From contig OZ252006.1 in the NCBI GenBank assembly GCA_965247175.1, forward strand, positions 2,790,001 to 2,854,000: a DNA stretch of 64,000 nucleotides, given 5' to 3'. Under the pieces are notes generated by a model. That model made no database searches and was not told the DNA's origin. It was given only the letters and a program-made list of their open reading frames with translations. This document shows, one piece after another, positions 1 to 8,678 of the stretch (position 1 is the stretch's first letter; each line of letters begins with the position of its first letter). Both the position numbers and the translations under genes were made by a program. The stretch is from JANQMX01 sp965247175. Lineage in GTDB: Bacteria > Pseudomonadota > Alphaproteobacteria > Kiloniellales > DSM-21159.

Positions 1-1254
1 AACCTCTCGGAGATGCGGCGCGAATGGCGCCACGCCTGCGCGGTGGATGCCGATCTGGTGGCGGCGATGACAGAGGCGGAAGCGCGCTGTGAGATGACCT
101 GGCGGGAGGCCCGGCCGAAATCCGACTTCGCCGCCGTGCAGCCCGCGCTCCAGAAAGTTCTCGATCTGACGCGCGAGATGGCAGCGGCAAAGGCTGAGGC
201 CTTTGGCTGCTCCCCCTACGACGCCTTGCTCGACGGCTACGAGCCGGGCGGCTCCAGCGCCGAGATCGACCGACTGTTCGACGATCTGGCCGACTTCCTT
301 CCCGGGTTCCTGGCCGCCGTGCTCGAAGCGCAGGCAACCAAGGGCGAGGCACAGACGCCGCAGGGTCCCTTCCCCATCGCGGCGCAGGCCGAGCTGGGGC
401 AGCGCCTGATGGCGGCGGTGGGCTTCGAGTTCGCGCACGGCCGCCTCGATGTGTCGCACCATCCCTTCTGCGGCGGCGTCCCCGACGACGTGCGCATCAC
501 CACCCGCTATGACGAGAGCGACTTCGCCTCGGCCCTCATGGCTGTGCTGCACGAGACCGGGCATGCGCTCTATGAGCGCGGCCTGCCGAGCGACTGGCGC
601 CTGCAGCCGGTCGGCCAGGCCCGCGGCATGGCCATGCATGAGAGCCAGTCTCTGCTGGTCGAGATGCAGGCTTGCCGCTCACCCTATTTCCTAGCTTTCT
701 TGGCCCCTTTGGCCCGGGAGGCCTTCGGCGGCCAGGGGCCGGCCTGGGAAGCCGAGAACCTGCATCGCCTCTGGACCCGTGTTCAGCCCGACTTCATCCG
801 CGTCGACGCCGACGAAGTGACCTATCCGGCCCATGTCATTCTGCGCTACCGGCTGGAGCGTCAGCTGCTCGACGGGTCGCTCGATCTCGCCGAGCTGCCC
901 GAAGCCTGGAACGAGGCCATGGCCTCTCTCTTGGGGATCCGGCCGCCCGACGACCGGCTCGGCTGTCTTCAGGACATCCATTGGTTCTCCGGCGCCTGGG
1001 GCTATTTTCCGACGTACACCTTGGGCGCCATGACAGCGGCGCAGCTCTACCAAGCTGCCGATGAGCAGCTTCCGGAGCTGTCCGAAAGTCTGAGGGCAGG
1101 CGACTTTCGTCCGCTGATGCAATGGCTTAAAGAAACTGTCCACAGCCAAGGCTCGCGCCTGTCGGGCGATGCGCTGATCACGGCGGCAAGCGGTCGTTCG
1201 CTTGACCCCGAAGTCTTCAAAGCACACCTTAGACGACGCTATCTTGACGCCTAG
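1..1254 (+). CDS. M32 family carboxypeptidase (carboxypeptidase Taq type), 5' truncated
   Basis: Metallocarboxypeptidase of family M32, a zinc-dependent cytosolic exopeptidase that trims residues from peptide C-termini. The zinc motif HETGH is visible in the stretch HETGHALYERG, followed by the family-typical HESQSLLVE segment whose glutamate supplies a further metal ligand. The reading frame is open from base 1 with no stop before the ATG at 13, and the visible 413-417 residues fall short of the roughly 500 usual in the family, so about 80-90 N-terminal residues lie outside the window. It ends at TAG 1252-1254, 44 bases before thrC on the same strand. Confidence 0.9.
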   Translation, partial: NLSEMRREWRHACAVDADLVAAMTEAEARCEMTWREARPKSDFAAVQPALQKVLDLTREMAAAKAEAFGCSPYDALLDGYEPGGSSAEIDRLFDDLADFLPGFLAAVLEAQATKGEAQTPQGPFPIAAQAELGQRLMAAVGFEFAHGRLDVSHHPFCGGVPDDVRITTRYDESDFASALMAVLHETGHALYERGLPSDWRLQPVGQARGMAMHESQSLLVEMQACRSPYFLAFLAPLAREAFGGQGPAWEAENLHRLWTRVQPDFIRVDADEVTYPAHVILRYRLERQLLDGSLDLAELPEAWNEAMASLLGIRPPDDRLGCLQDIHWFSGAWGYFPTYTLGAMTAAQLYQAADEQLPELSESLRAGDFRPLMQWLKETVHSQGSRLSGDALITAASGRSLDPEVFKAHLRRRYLDA

Positions 1255-1298
1255 AGCGTGCCGGCCGGGACTGGAACTGCGAAGATAACGAACGGGCC

Positions 1299-2705
1299 AT
1301 GCGTTACATCTCGACACGTGGAGCAGCTCCCGTCATCGGTTTCGACGAAGCGCTTCTGACCGGCTTGGCCCGCGACGGCGGCCTCTATGTCCCCGCGGAA
1401 TGGCCTCAGTTCTCGGCCGAAGCGCTGGAAGAGCTCAACGGGCTCGACTATCCCAGCCTGGCGGCGCGCATCGTGCGCCCCTTCGTTGCCGACTCCCTGA
1501 TCGAGGAGCGCCTGCCGGAGCTGGTCGCCAAGGCCTACGAGAGCTTCGACCACCAGGCCGTCGTGCCGCTGGTGCAGCTTGGCCCGAACCTCTGGCTGAT
1601 GGAGCAGTTCCACGGCCCGACCTTGGCCTTCAAGGACGTGGCCATGCAGCTGCTCGGCCAGCTGTTCGACGCCGTCTTGGAGGCGAAGGATCAGCACATC
1701 ACCATCGTCGGCGCCACCTCTGGCGACACCGGCGCGGCCGCCATCGAGGCCTGCCGCGGCCGCAAGCGCATCAACATCGTCATCCTGCATCCCAAGGACC
1801 GGGTCTCTGAGGTGCAGCGGCGGCAGATGACCACGGTGCAGGCGCCCAATGTTCGCAACCTGGCAATCGAGGGCACCTTCGACGACTGCCAGGACCTGGT
1901 GAAGGCCATGTTCAACGACCTGGGCTTCCGCCAGGAAATGAAGCTGTCCGCGGTGAACTCGATCAACTGGGCGCGGGTGATGGCCCAGATCGTCTACTAC
2001 TTTGCCGCCGGCGCAGCACTCGGCACGCCGCAGCGCCCGATCGCCTTCTCGGTGCCGACGGGCAATTTCGGCAACGTCTTCGCCGGCTATGCGGCTATGC
2101 AGATGGGCCTGCCGGTCAACCGCCTGATCATCGGCTCCAATGCCAACGACATCCTGACCCGCTTCTTCGCCAGCGGCGAAATGAGCATCCGCGCGGTGCG
2201 GCCGAGCTATTCGCCCTCTATGGACATTCAGGTCTCGAGCAACCTCGAGCGCTTCCTCTTCGACATCTACGGACGCGACGGCGCCGTGACGGCGGGCGCC
2301 ATGACGGAGTTTCGCCGGCGCGGTGTGCTGCACGTCAGCGATGAGCAGGCCCAGCGGGCGCGAGACCACTTTCGAGGCTACAGCCTTGACGACGACGCCA
2401 CCTTGCAGGCCATTCGCCGCGTCTATGAGGAAACCGGAGAGATCGTCGACCCGCACAGCGCCATCGGCATCGCCGCCGCGCACGCCTTGCACAGGGCAAG
2501 CGAGGGTCCCTTGGTCTGCCTGGCCACGGCGCATCCGGCCAAGTTCCCCGACGCCGTCGAGAAGGCGATCGGCCGCCGGCCAACCCTGCCGCCCCGGCTG
2601 TCCGATCTCTACGAGCGCGAAGAAGCCATGACAGTGCTGCCGAACGATCTGGCCGAGGTGCAGGACTTTGTTAGGGGCGGGCCCTTCCCCGCGGCGGCGG
2701 CATGA
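1299..2705 (+). CDS. thrC: threonine synthase
   Basis: PLP enzyme converting O-phosphohomoserine to threonine and phosphate, the last step of threonine synthesis. The 468 residues start with MRYISTRG, typical of the proteobacterial long form. The PLP lysine lies in FHGPTLAFKDVAMQ, the substrate/PLP phosphate site in GATSGDTGAAA, and PTGNFGNVFAGY is also conserved. The stop overlaps the start of the downstream M16 peptidase gene in an ATGA arrangement (2702-2705), implying translational coupling. The kinase of the preceding step, thrB, is encoded about 6 kb away on the opposite strand. Confidence 0.97.
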   Translation: MRYISTRGAAPVIGFDEALLTGLARDGGLYVPAEWPQFSAEALEELNGLDYPSLAARIVRPFVADSLIEERLPELVAKAYESFDHQAVVPLVQLGPNLWLMEQFHGPTLAFKDVAMQLLGQLFDAVLEAKDQHITIVGATSGDTGAAAIEACRGRKRINIVILHPKDRVSEVQRRQMTTVQAPNVRNLAIEGTFDDCQDLVKAMFNDLGFRQEMKLSAVNSINWARVMAQIVYYFAAGAALGTPQRPIAFSVPTGNFGNVFAGYAAMQMGLPVNRLIIGSNANDILTRFFASGEMSIRAVRPSYSPSMDIQVSSNLERFLFDIYGRDGAVTAGAMTEFRRRGVLHVSDEQAQRARDHFRGYSLDDDATLQAIRRVYEETGEIVDPHSAIGIAAAHALHRASEGPLVCLATAHPAKFPDAVEKAIGRRPTLPPRLSDLYEREEAMTVLPNDLAEVQDFVRGGPFPAAAA

Positions 2706-3991
2706 CGGTTGCGCTGACCAAGCTGGACAACGGCATGGTCGTTGCCAGCGACACCATGAGCGGTGTGGAGAGCGTCTCGCTCGGCGCCTGGGTCTCGGTC
2801 GGCGCCCGGCATGAGCCCGAGGAGCTGAACGGCATCGCCCACGTGCTGGAGCATATGGCCTTCAAAGGCACGGCGAAGCGCAGCGCTCGGGAGATTGCCG
2901 AAGAGATCGAAGCCGTCGGCGGCCACCTCAATGCCTATACCGGGCGGGAGAGCACCGCCTACTACGCCCAGGTTCTGCGCGAGCACAGCGGCCTTGCCGT
3001 CGATCTGATCGCCGACATCCTGGTCAACCCGCGCTTCGACGCCGCCGAGCTGGAGCGCGAGAAAGCGGTGATCCTGCAAGAGATCGGACAGGCTCAGGAC
3101 ACGCCGGACGATATCATCTTCGATCATTTCCAAGAGGTCGCCTATCACCGGCAGGCCTTTGGCCGACCCATCCTCGGTCAGCCCGACACGGTCAAGGCCC
3201 TGTCGAGCGACAGCCTGCGCAGCTACATGCAGTCTCGCTATGACCCCAGCCGGCTGATCTTCGCCGCCGCCGGCGCGATCGAGCACGATCGGCTGGTCGA
3301 GCTGGTTGCCGATGCCTTCGCCGCCTTCACACCGGGCGAAAGACTGCCCAACGACGCACCGGTCTACACCGCCGGCGACCTGCGCCAGGTCCGCGCCCTG
3401 GAGCAGGCCCACGTCATCCTTGGGCTGGAAGCGATCGGCTACCGCGACCCTGACTATTACGCCGCTTCGATCTTCGCCACGCTGTTCGGCGGCGGCATGT
3501 CCTCGCGGTTGTTCCAAGAAGTGCGCGAAGAACGCGGCCTCGCCTACTCCGTCTTCTCCTTCCTCTCGGGCTACAGCGACACCGGCCTCTTCGGCGTCTA
3601 CGCCGGCACCGGCGAGCTAGAGTCTCAAGAGGTCGTCTCGCTGATCTGCGGCCTCTTGGCGGAGGTCGGCGAGGACGTGCGCGAGGCGGAGATCGATCGC
3701 GCCCGCAATCAGATCAAGGCCAGCATTCTCATGGGTCGGGAGCGGACCAGCAATCGCTGCGAGCACCTGGCCAATCAGCTGCTGACATACGGACGCGCGC
3801 TCTCGGTCGAGGAGATCGTGGCCGGGCTGGATGCCGTCGATCGCGCCGCCATTGGGCGGGTCACGCAGCGCCTGCTGTCCAGCACGCCGACCTTGATCGC
3901 TCTCGGCCCGGTCAGGAGCCTGCCGAGCCATAGCGACCTCGAGGGGCGGCTGGCCGCCTCCAACGGCCACGCAGCCTCCGCCGCCGGATGA
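2702..3991 (+). CDS. M16 family zinc peptidase (processing-peptidase-like)
   Basis: A 429-residue insulinase/mitochondrial-processing-peptidase-like protein. The inverted zinc motif HxxEH appears as HVLEH near residue 48, with the downstream glutamate region ELEREKAVILQEI, so it should be catalytically active. The C-terminal inactive M16 domain includes the glycine-rich segment LFGGGMSSRLFQEVREERGLAYSV. It overlaps thrC by four bases and is followed six bases later by an acetyltransferase gene. The thrC-M16-GNAT order is, to my knowledge, common in alphaproteobacteria. Its physiological substrate is not deducible here. Confidence 0.93.
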   Translation: MTVALTKLDNGMVVASDTMSGVESVSLGAWVSVGARHEPEELNGIAHVLEHMAFKGTAKRSAREIAEEIEAVGGHLNAYTGRESTAYYAQVLREHSGLAVDLIADILVNPRFDAAELEREKAVILQEIGQAQDTPDDIIFDHFQEVAYHRQAFGRPILGQPDTVKALSSDSLRSYMQSRYDPSRLIFAAAGAIEHDRLVELVADAFAAFTPGERLPNDAPVYTAGDLRQVRALEQAHVILGLEAIGYRDPDYYAASIFATLFGGGMSSRLFQEVREERGLAYSVFSFLSGYSDTGLFGVYAGTGELESQEVVSLICGLLAEVGEDVREAEIDRARNQIKASILMGRERTSNRCEHLANQLLTYGRALSVEEIVAGLDAVDRAAIGRVTQRLLSSTPTLIALGPVRSLPSHSDLEGRLAASNGHAASAAG

Positions 3992-3997
3992 ACCGCC

Positions 3998-4639
3998 ATG
4001 ATCTTCTCGCCGCTGCGGGATAGAGCCTCACGGCAGACGACGCTCCTGACGGAGCGTTTGCGCCTGAGGCCGCCGATGGCAAGCGACTGGACGTCGTGGG
4101 CCGACGTGCGGCGCCGGAGCAAATCCTTCCTGCAGCCTTGGGAGCCGACCTGGCCACCTGACTCGCTCAGCCGCGGCAGCTTTCGCCGCCGCATCGAACA
4201 GACCGAACGGGAAGCGCGCGACGGCAGCGCACGCAGCTTCCTGATTCTGCTGCGCGATAGCGAAACGGTCGTCGGAGGCCTGACGATCAGCCACATCCGC
4301 CGCGGCGTGTCACAGACCGCAAGTCTCGGCTACTGGCTGGGTGAGATGCATACCAGCAAGGGCTTCATGACCGAAGCCCTGACGGCGGCCATTCCCTTCG
4401 CCTTCACCGAGCTGAAGCTGCATCGCATCGAAGCCGCTTGCCTGCCGAAGAACGACGCCAGCCGGCGCCTCTTGGAGCGACTCGGCTTCCAGGAAGAGGG
4501 GCAGGCGCGCGGCTACCTCAAGATCGACGGCCGCTGGCAGGATCATGTGCTGTTCGGCTTGCTGGAAGAAGACTGGCCCAGCGGCGCAACGGCCGGCAGC
4601 AGCGATTCCGATCAAGGCAGCTTGCTGGCGGAAGCCTAA
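3998..4639 (+). CDS. GNAT family N-acetyltransferase (RimJ/RimL-like)
   Basis: A 213-residue protein of the GCN5-related family that resembles ribosomal-protein-alanine acetyltransferases. TERLRLRPP near the N-terminus, the acetyl-CoA-binding strand-turn region with LGYWLGEMHTSKGFMTEAL, and the C-terminal segment NDASRRLLERLGFQEEGQA are all characteristic of the RimJ/RimL branch. It acetylates an amino group using acetyl-CoA, and protein N-termini are the likely substrate class. It lies six bases after the M16 peptidase gene and is probably the third gene of the thrC operon. The specific target is unknown. Confidence 0.88.
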   Translation: MIFSPLRDRASRQTTLLTERLRLRPPMASDWTSWADVRRRSKSFLQPWEPTWPPDSLSRGSFRRRIEQTEREARDGSARSFLILLRDSETVVGGLTISHIRRGVSQTASLGYWLGEMHTSKGFMTEALTAAIPFAFTELKLHRIEAACLPKNDASRRLLERLGFQEEGQARGYLKIDGRWQDHVLFGLLEEDWPSGATAGSSDSDQGSLLAEA

Positions 4640-4664
4640 GGCCGTCGCTCAGAACACTATGAGT

Positions 4665-5225
4665 CTAGGCGTGTCCGGAGTCGCTGGACAGCATGGAGAC
4701 GTCGAAGCCGATCTTGGTGATCGCACGCTCCCACTTGTCCTCAAGCTCATCGTCGAACAGCAGCAGCTCGTCAGCCGACGCATGCAGCCAGCCGTTCTCC
4801 TGGATCTCTTTGTCGAGCTGTCCCGGGCTCCAGCCGGCGTAACCGAGCGCCAGCAGCTTCTGCCGCGGCCCACCGCCACCGGCGATGTCCTTCAGGATTT
4901 CGACAGTCGCGGTCATGGCGACATCGTCGGTCACCTGCAGGCTGCTGTCCTGAAGATAGTCGGCGCTGTGCAGCACGAAGCCGCGCCCCGGCTCCACCGG
5001 ACCGCCGAAATGCACGCGAATCTCCTGCCTCAGCTTGGTGTTATCGATACCAAGCTGGCTCAGCAGGTCGTGGAAGCTGAGGCTCTCGATCAGACGATTG
5101 AGGACCAGTCCGAGCGCGCCATCTTCGTTGTGCGCGCACATGTAGATAACCGTCCGCTCGAAGCGGGGATCGCGCATGTTCGGCATGGCGATCAGCAGCT
5201 TGCCGCTCAAAAACTCTCTATTCAT
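4665..5225 (-). CDS. YqgE/AlgH family protein
   Basis: A 186-residue UPF0301 (YqgE/AlgH) protein of unclear biochemical role. The diagnostic segments are LSGKLLIAMPNMRDPRFERTVIYMCAHNEDGALGLVLNR (residues about 6-43) and VHFGGPVEPGRGFVLHS in the middle, then the GYAGWSPGQLDKEIQENGW block. The family is cytosolic and has been linked to alginate or regulatory functions in pseudomonads, which does not establish its role here. The gene is convergent with the acetyltransferase gene (25 bases apart) and divergent from the dsbD-like gene, so the 5226-5430 spacer must hold promoters for both. Confidence 0.93.
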   Translation of the reverse strand: MNREFLSGKLLIAMPNMRDPRFERTVIYMCAHNEDGALGLVLNRLIESLSFHDLLSQLGIDNTKLRQEIRVHFGGPVEPGRGFVLHSADYLQDSSLQVTDDVAMTATVEILKDIAGGGGPRQKLLALGYAGWSPGQLDKEIQENGWLHASADELLLFDDELEDKWERAITKIGFDVSMLSSDSGHA

Positions 5226-5430
5226 GGCATCGCTCGATGCATCGACCTATCGTTTCAGGCTAACGTAGCGGTATTATTTCTTTCTTACGACGACGAATCG
5301 CCGCTCGTCCCACTCATGCCACTATGACAAGTCTACACGCTGTTGTGACAAGCCTATGGCATGGGGGAGAGCTTATACTTATGTGCTGTTCACGGACTTC
5401 GCACGCGCCTTTTTGATAAATGGAATCAGT

Positions 5431-7587
5431 ATGATCCGCCTTTCGTCTTTCCTCAGCGCCCTGCTCCTGGCGGTCTCGCTGCTGGCCCCTGGCCAAGCCG
5501 CCGCCACGGCGAGCGATTGGGCCGGCATTGACGAAAGCCGGGTGCGTATCCTCTCCGCCGGCGACGCTGCCGGCAACGCGCAAAGCCTCTCGCTCGGCCT
5601 GCATGTGGCGCTGGAGGACGGCTGGAAAACCTACTGGCGGTCGCCCGGCGACGCGGGCTTTCCGCTCGAGCTGGACTGGAGCGGCTCGAGCAATGTCGCC
5701 GCCGTCGAGGTCCTCTGGCCGGTGCCGCACCGCTTTTCGCTCTTCGGGCTGGAAACCTTCGGTTATGCCGAAGAGGTCGTCTATCCGCTGAGCGTGCAGC
5801 CAGAGCGTCCCGGCGAGGCGGTCAACCTGCGGCTTAACGTCAACTATCTGGTCTGCGAAGAGATCTGCATCCCGCGGACCTTCGATCTTGCGCTCGACCT
5901 GCCAGCAGGCGAGGCCCAACCTGCCGCTGAGAACTTCCTGATCGAGAAGTACCGCGCCCTGGTGCCCGGTGACGGGCGCAACGCCGGACTCTCCATAGAG
6001 GAAGCCTTGCTGACCGGCAGCGAAGAGACGCCGCTCTTGGTGGCGAGCGTCTCCTCGGCCTTCCCCTTTGATCAGCCGGATTTGATCGTCGAGGGCCCGA
6101 TCGGCTTCGCCTACAGCAAGCCTGAGGTGATCCTCGGTCAGGACGGCCAAACGGCCGAGTTGCGCGTGGCGGTGGAACGCGGGCGCGGGGTTGAGGCGGC
6201 GCTGGCCGGGGCGCCGTTGACCTTGACGTTGTTCGATGGCAAGCGCGGCATGGAGCAGCAGGTCACCCTGGGCTTCGGTGAGAGCGTCGCACCTCTGGCT
6301 GCCGCCTCGGCCGGAGGCAGCACCGGAGGCAGTGGTACCGCTGCGACGGGCGGTCACAGTTTGCTGGTCATCCTGCTGCTGGCGGTGGCCGGCGGCCTGA
6401 TCCTCAATCTCATGCCCTGCGTGCTGCCGGTGCTGTCCATAAAGCTGCTGTCGGCCGTCAGCTACGGCGGTCAGGACCGCGGCCGGGTCCGGCTTTCCTT
6501 CCTGGCCTCGGCCGCCGGCATCCTCTTCTCGTTCATGGTTCTGGCGGGTGGCGCCATCGCCATCGGTGCCTTCGGTGGAGCGGTCGGCTGGGGCATTCAG
6601 TTTCAGCAACCGCTGTTCCTCGCGGTCATGGCCCTGATCGTCACGCTGTTCGCCTGCAATCTCTTCGGCTTCTTCGAGATTCTGCTGCCAGCGCGACTCT
6701 CTGCCGTTGCCGGCATCGGCAATGATCACAGCTACCGCGGCCACTTCCTGACCGGCGCCTTCGCAACGCTGCTGGCGACCCCCTGCTCCGCCCCCTTCCT
6801 CGGGACGGCCGTCGGCTTCGCCTTGTCGCGCGGGCCGATCGAGATCCTGCTGGTCTTTGCCGCGTTGGGCCTGGGCTTGGCACTCCCTTATCTGCTCGTC
6901 GCCGCCGTTCCACGACTGGCCACGGCGCTGCCCAAGCCAGGGCCCTGGATGATCGTCCTGCGCCGTATTCTCGGCCTGGCGCTTCTCGCCACCGCGCTGT
7001 GGCTGGCCAGCGTCATCGCGACGCAGATCGGCCTGGCGCCGGCCGGCCTCCTGACGGCGGCCCTTCTGAGCATCGTGCTCTGGCTCGGGCTGTCCCGGCG
7101 CTACGACTGGCAGGCCAGCCGTGTCCGCCCGATCGCTGGCGCGCTCGCTGCCGTGGTGCTGGTGACGGCGGTTGCGTGGCGGGGCGATGCAGGCACCGGA
7201 AACGCCTCTCTTGCCGGTGCATGGGCGCCGCTGGATCAGTCGGAGATCGCCCAGCACGTCGCAAACGGCCGCCTGGTCCTCGTCGATGTCACGGCCGACT
7301 GGTGCATCACCTGTCAGGTCAACAAGCGGCTGGTGCTCGACAGCGAGGAAACCGCCGTTGTCCTGCAGCAGTTCGACGTGGTCCTGATGCGCGGCGACTG
7401 GACACTGCCGGACCAGGCCATCGCCGACTACCTGGCCAGCCACGGCCGCTACGGAATCCCCTTCAATGCGGTCTACGGACCCTCGGCGCCGGAGGGCGTT
7501 CTGCTGCCCGAGCTCTTGAGCCAGGGTGCCCTTGACGAAGCGCTCGAGCAGGCGCAGCCGGAAGCCCTACGCATCTCGCAACAGTAA
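5431..7587 (+). CDS. protein-disulfide reductase, DsbD/ScsB family
   Basis: Inner-membrane thiol transporter moving reducing equivalents from cytosolic thioredoxin to the periplasm. I chose the ATG at 5431 because it begins a clean signal peptide (MIRLSSFLSALLLAV, cut near AAA); the frame is open upstream to 5356. Order of domains: a periplasmic N-terminal domain with Cys142 and Cys146 (CEEIC), a multi-helix membrane domain with LMPCVLPVLS (Cys330) and ATPCSAPF (Cys452), and a C-terminal thioredoxin domain with WCITC (Cys625 and Cys628). All three cysteine pairs needed for relay are present in 718 residues. Possible partners in this window are the DsbA-like proteins at 18755 and 60520, which is inference only. 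Confidence 0.93.
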   Translation: MIRLSSFLSALLLAVSLLAPGQAAATASDWAGIDESRVRILSAGDAAGNAQSLSLGLHVALEDGWKTYWRSPGDAGFPLELDWSGSSNVAAVEVLWPVPHRFSLFGLETFGYAEEVVYPLSVQPERPGEAVNLRLNVNYLVCEEICIPRTFDLALDLPAGEAQPAAENFLIEKYRALVPGDGRNAGLSIEEALLTGSEETPLLVASVSSAFPFDQPDLIVEGPIGFAYSKPEVILGQDGQTAELRVAVERGRGVEAALAGAPLTLTLFDGKRGMEQQVTLGFGESVAPLAAASAGGSTGGSGTAATGGHSLLVILLLAVAGGLILNLMPCVLPVLSIKLLSAVSYGGQDRGRVRLSFLASAAGILFSFMVLAGGAIAIGAFGGAVGWGIQFQQPLFLAVMALIVTLFACNLFGFFEILLPARLSAVAGIGNDHSYRGHFLTGAFATLLATPCSAPFLGTAVGFALSRGPIEILLVFAALGLGLALPYLLVAAVPRLATALPKPGPWMIVLRRILGLALLATALWLASVIATQIGLAPAGLLTAALLSIVLWLGLSRRYDWQASRVRPIAGALAAVVLVTAVAWRGDAGTGNASLAGAWAPLDQSEIAQHVANGRLVLVDVTADWCITCQVNKRLVLDSEETAVVLQQFDVVLMRGDWTLPDQAIADYLASHGRYGIPFNAVYGPSAPEGVLLPELLSQGALDEALEQAQPEALRISQQ

Positions 7588-7593
7588 GGTCGC

Positions 7594-7622
7594 TTGCCGC
7601 GGCGGGCCTCGCCTCCTATCTA
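7594..7622 (+). promoter_or_regulatory. candidate sigma-70-type promoter for the peroxiredoxin gene
   Basis: TTGCCG at 7594-7599 and TATCTA at 7617-7622 are separated by exactly 17 bases, upstream of the peroxiredoxin start at 7681. The gap between the dsbD-like stop and this start is 93 bases, so an independent promoter is plausible. No transcription data support it. Confidence 0.45.
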
Positions 7623-7680
7623 GCGGAGTGCCCGCTTTCTTCGGGCAATTCCAATTCCGCAATCGAGAGGGGAGGCCGCC

Positions 7681-8163
7681 ATGGCTACTGCAGTGGGTGA
7701 AAAGGTTCCGAGCGCGACGCTGAAGCACATGACGGACGACGGGCCGGCCGACATCACCACCGACGAGCTGTTCGGCGGCAAGAAGGTCGTGGTCTTCGCC
7801 GTGCCGGGCGCGTTCACGCCGACCTGCTCGGCGAAGCACCTGCCCGGCTTCATCCAGAACGCAGACGAGATCAAGGGTAAGGGCGTGGACACGGTTGCCT
7901 GCCTGTCGGTCAACGACGCCTTCGTCATGGGCGCCTGGGGTGACCAGCAGAACGCCGGCGGCAAGGTTCTGATGCTGGCCGACGGCAATGGCGACTTCGC
8001 CGAGGCCCTAGGCCTGGTCTTCGACGGCAGCGGCTTCGGCATGGGCAAGCGCGCCCAGCGCTTCGCCATGATCGTCGACGACGGCACGGTGAGCCACATG
8101 GCCATCGAAGATCCGGGCGCTTTCGAGGTGTCGAGCGCCGAGGCCATCCTGCGGGCGCTCTAA
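7681..8163 (+). CDS. peroxiredoxin, Prx5/AhpE-like (thiol peroxidase)
   Basis: A 160-residue peroxiredoxin of the Prx5 subgroup that reduces hydrogen peroxide and alkyl hydroperoxides. The peroxidatic cysteine lies in PGAFTPTCSAKHLPGF (about residue 49), a Prx5 signature. MGAWGDQQNAGGKVLMLADGNGDFAEALGL is also typical of the subgroup. No second cysteine is obvious in the usual resolving position, suggesting a one-Cys mechanism using glutathione or another thiol. The ribosome binding site GAGGGGAGG precedes the ATG. A bidirectional terminator follows, shared with convergent rnhA. Confidence 0.95.
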   Translation: MATAVGEKVPSATLKHMTDDGPADITTDELFGGKKVVVFAVPGAFTPTCSAKHLPGFIQNADEIKGKGVDTVACLSVNDAFVMGAWGDQQNAGGKVLMLADGNGDFAEALGLVFDGSGFGMGKRAQRFAMIVDDGTVSHMAIEDPGAFEVSSAEAILRAL

Positions 8164-8183
8164 GCGCGCTCTGAGAGATGCAT

Positions 8184-8209
8184 AAGGCCGGCCTTCGGGC
8201 CGGCCTTTT
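8184..8209. terminator. bidirectional rho-independent terminator between the peroxiredoxin gene and rnhA
   Basis: A perfect 10-bp stem (8184-8193 with 8198-8207) closed by a TTCG tetraloop, with A-rich and T-rich ends on the two strands. It sits 20 bases after the peroxiredoxin stop and 22 bases before the end of the convergent rnhA gene, so it can serve both directions. Confidence 0.85.
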
Positions 8210-8230
8210 CGTTTGTCAGGGCTATTCAGG

Positions 8231-8677
8231 CTACTCCCCGCGGGGAATGGCGGCACGGGCTAGGCTGTCGCAGCGCTCGTTCTCCGGATGCCCGCTGTGG
8301 CCCTTGATCCAGTGCCACTCGACCTGATGCGGCGCGATGGCCAGCTCCAGGCTCTTCCAAAGATCGGCGTTCTTCACCGGCTTCTTGTCGGCGGTCTTCC
8401 AACCGCGGCGCTTCCAGTTGTGAATCCACTTGGTGATGCCGTCGCGCAAGTAGACCGAGTCGGTGGTGAGATGCACGCGGCTGGGCCGCTTGAGCGCTTC
8501 CAGGGCGCGGAGCGCCGCCATCATCTCCATGCGGTTGTTGGTGGTCTCGGTCTCGCCGCCGGAGAGTTCTTTCTCGACACCCTTGTAGCGCAGAAGGGCG
8601 CCCCAGCCGCCGGGGCCCGGATTGCCGCTGCAAGCCCCGTCGGTGAAAATCTCCACCGCCTCGTCGTTCTTCGTCAT
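8231..8677 (-). CDS. rnhA: ribonuclease HI
   Basis: Endonuclease that degrades the RNA strand of RNA:DNA hybrids during replication and R-loop removal. The 148 residues contain the four catalytic carboxylates in their usual settings: IFTDGACSGNPGPGGWG (first Asp), ETTNNRMEMMAAL (Glu), LTTDSVYLRDGITKW (second Asp) and NERCDSLARAA (last Asp). The length matches the bacterial type 1 enzyme. It follows thrB by one base on the same strand, which suggests an ispH-thrB-rnhA operon, an order I recall from other alphaproteobacteria. Confidence 0.97.
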   Translation of the reverse strand: MTKNDEAVEIFTDGACSGNPGPGGWGALLRYKGVEKELSGGETETTNNRMEMMAALRALEALKRPSRVHLTTDSVYLRDGITKWIHNWKRRGWKTADKKPVKNADLWKSLELAIAPHQVEWHWIKGHSGHPENERCDSLARAAIPRGE

Positions 8678-8678
8678 G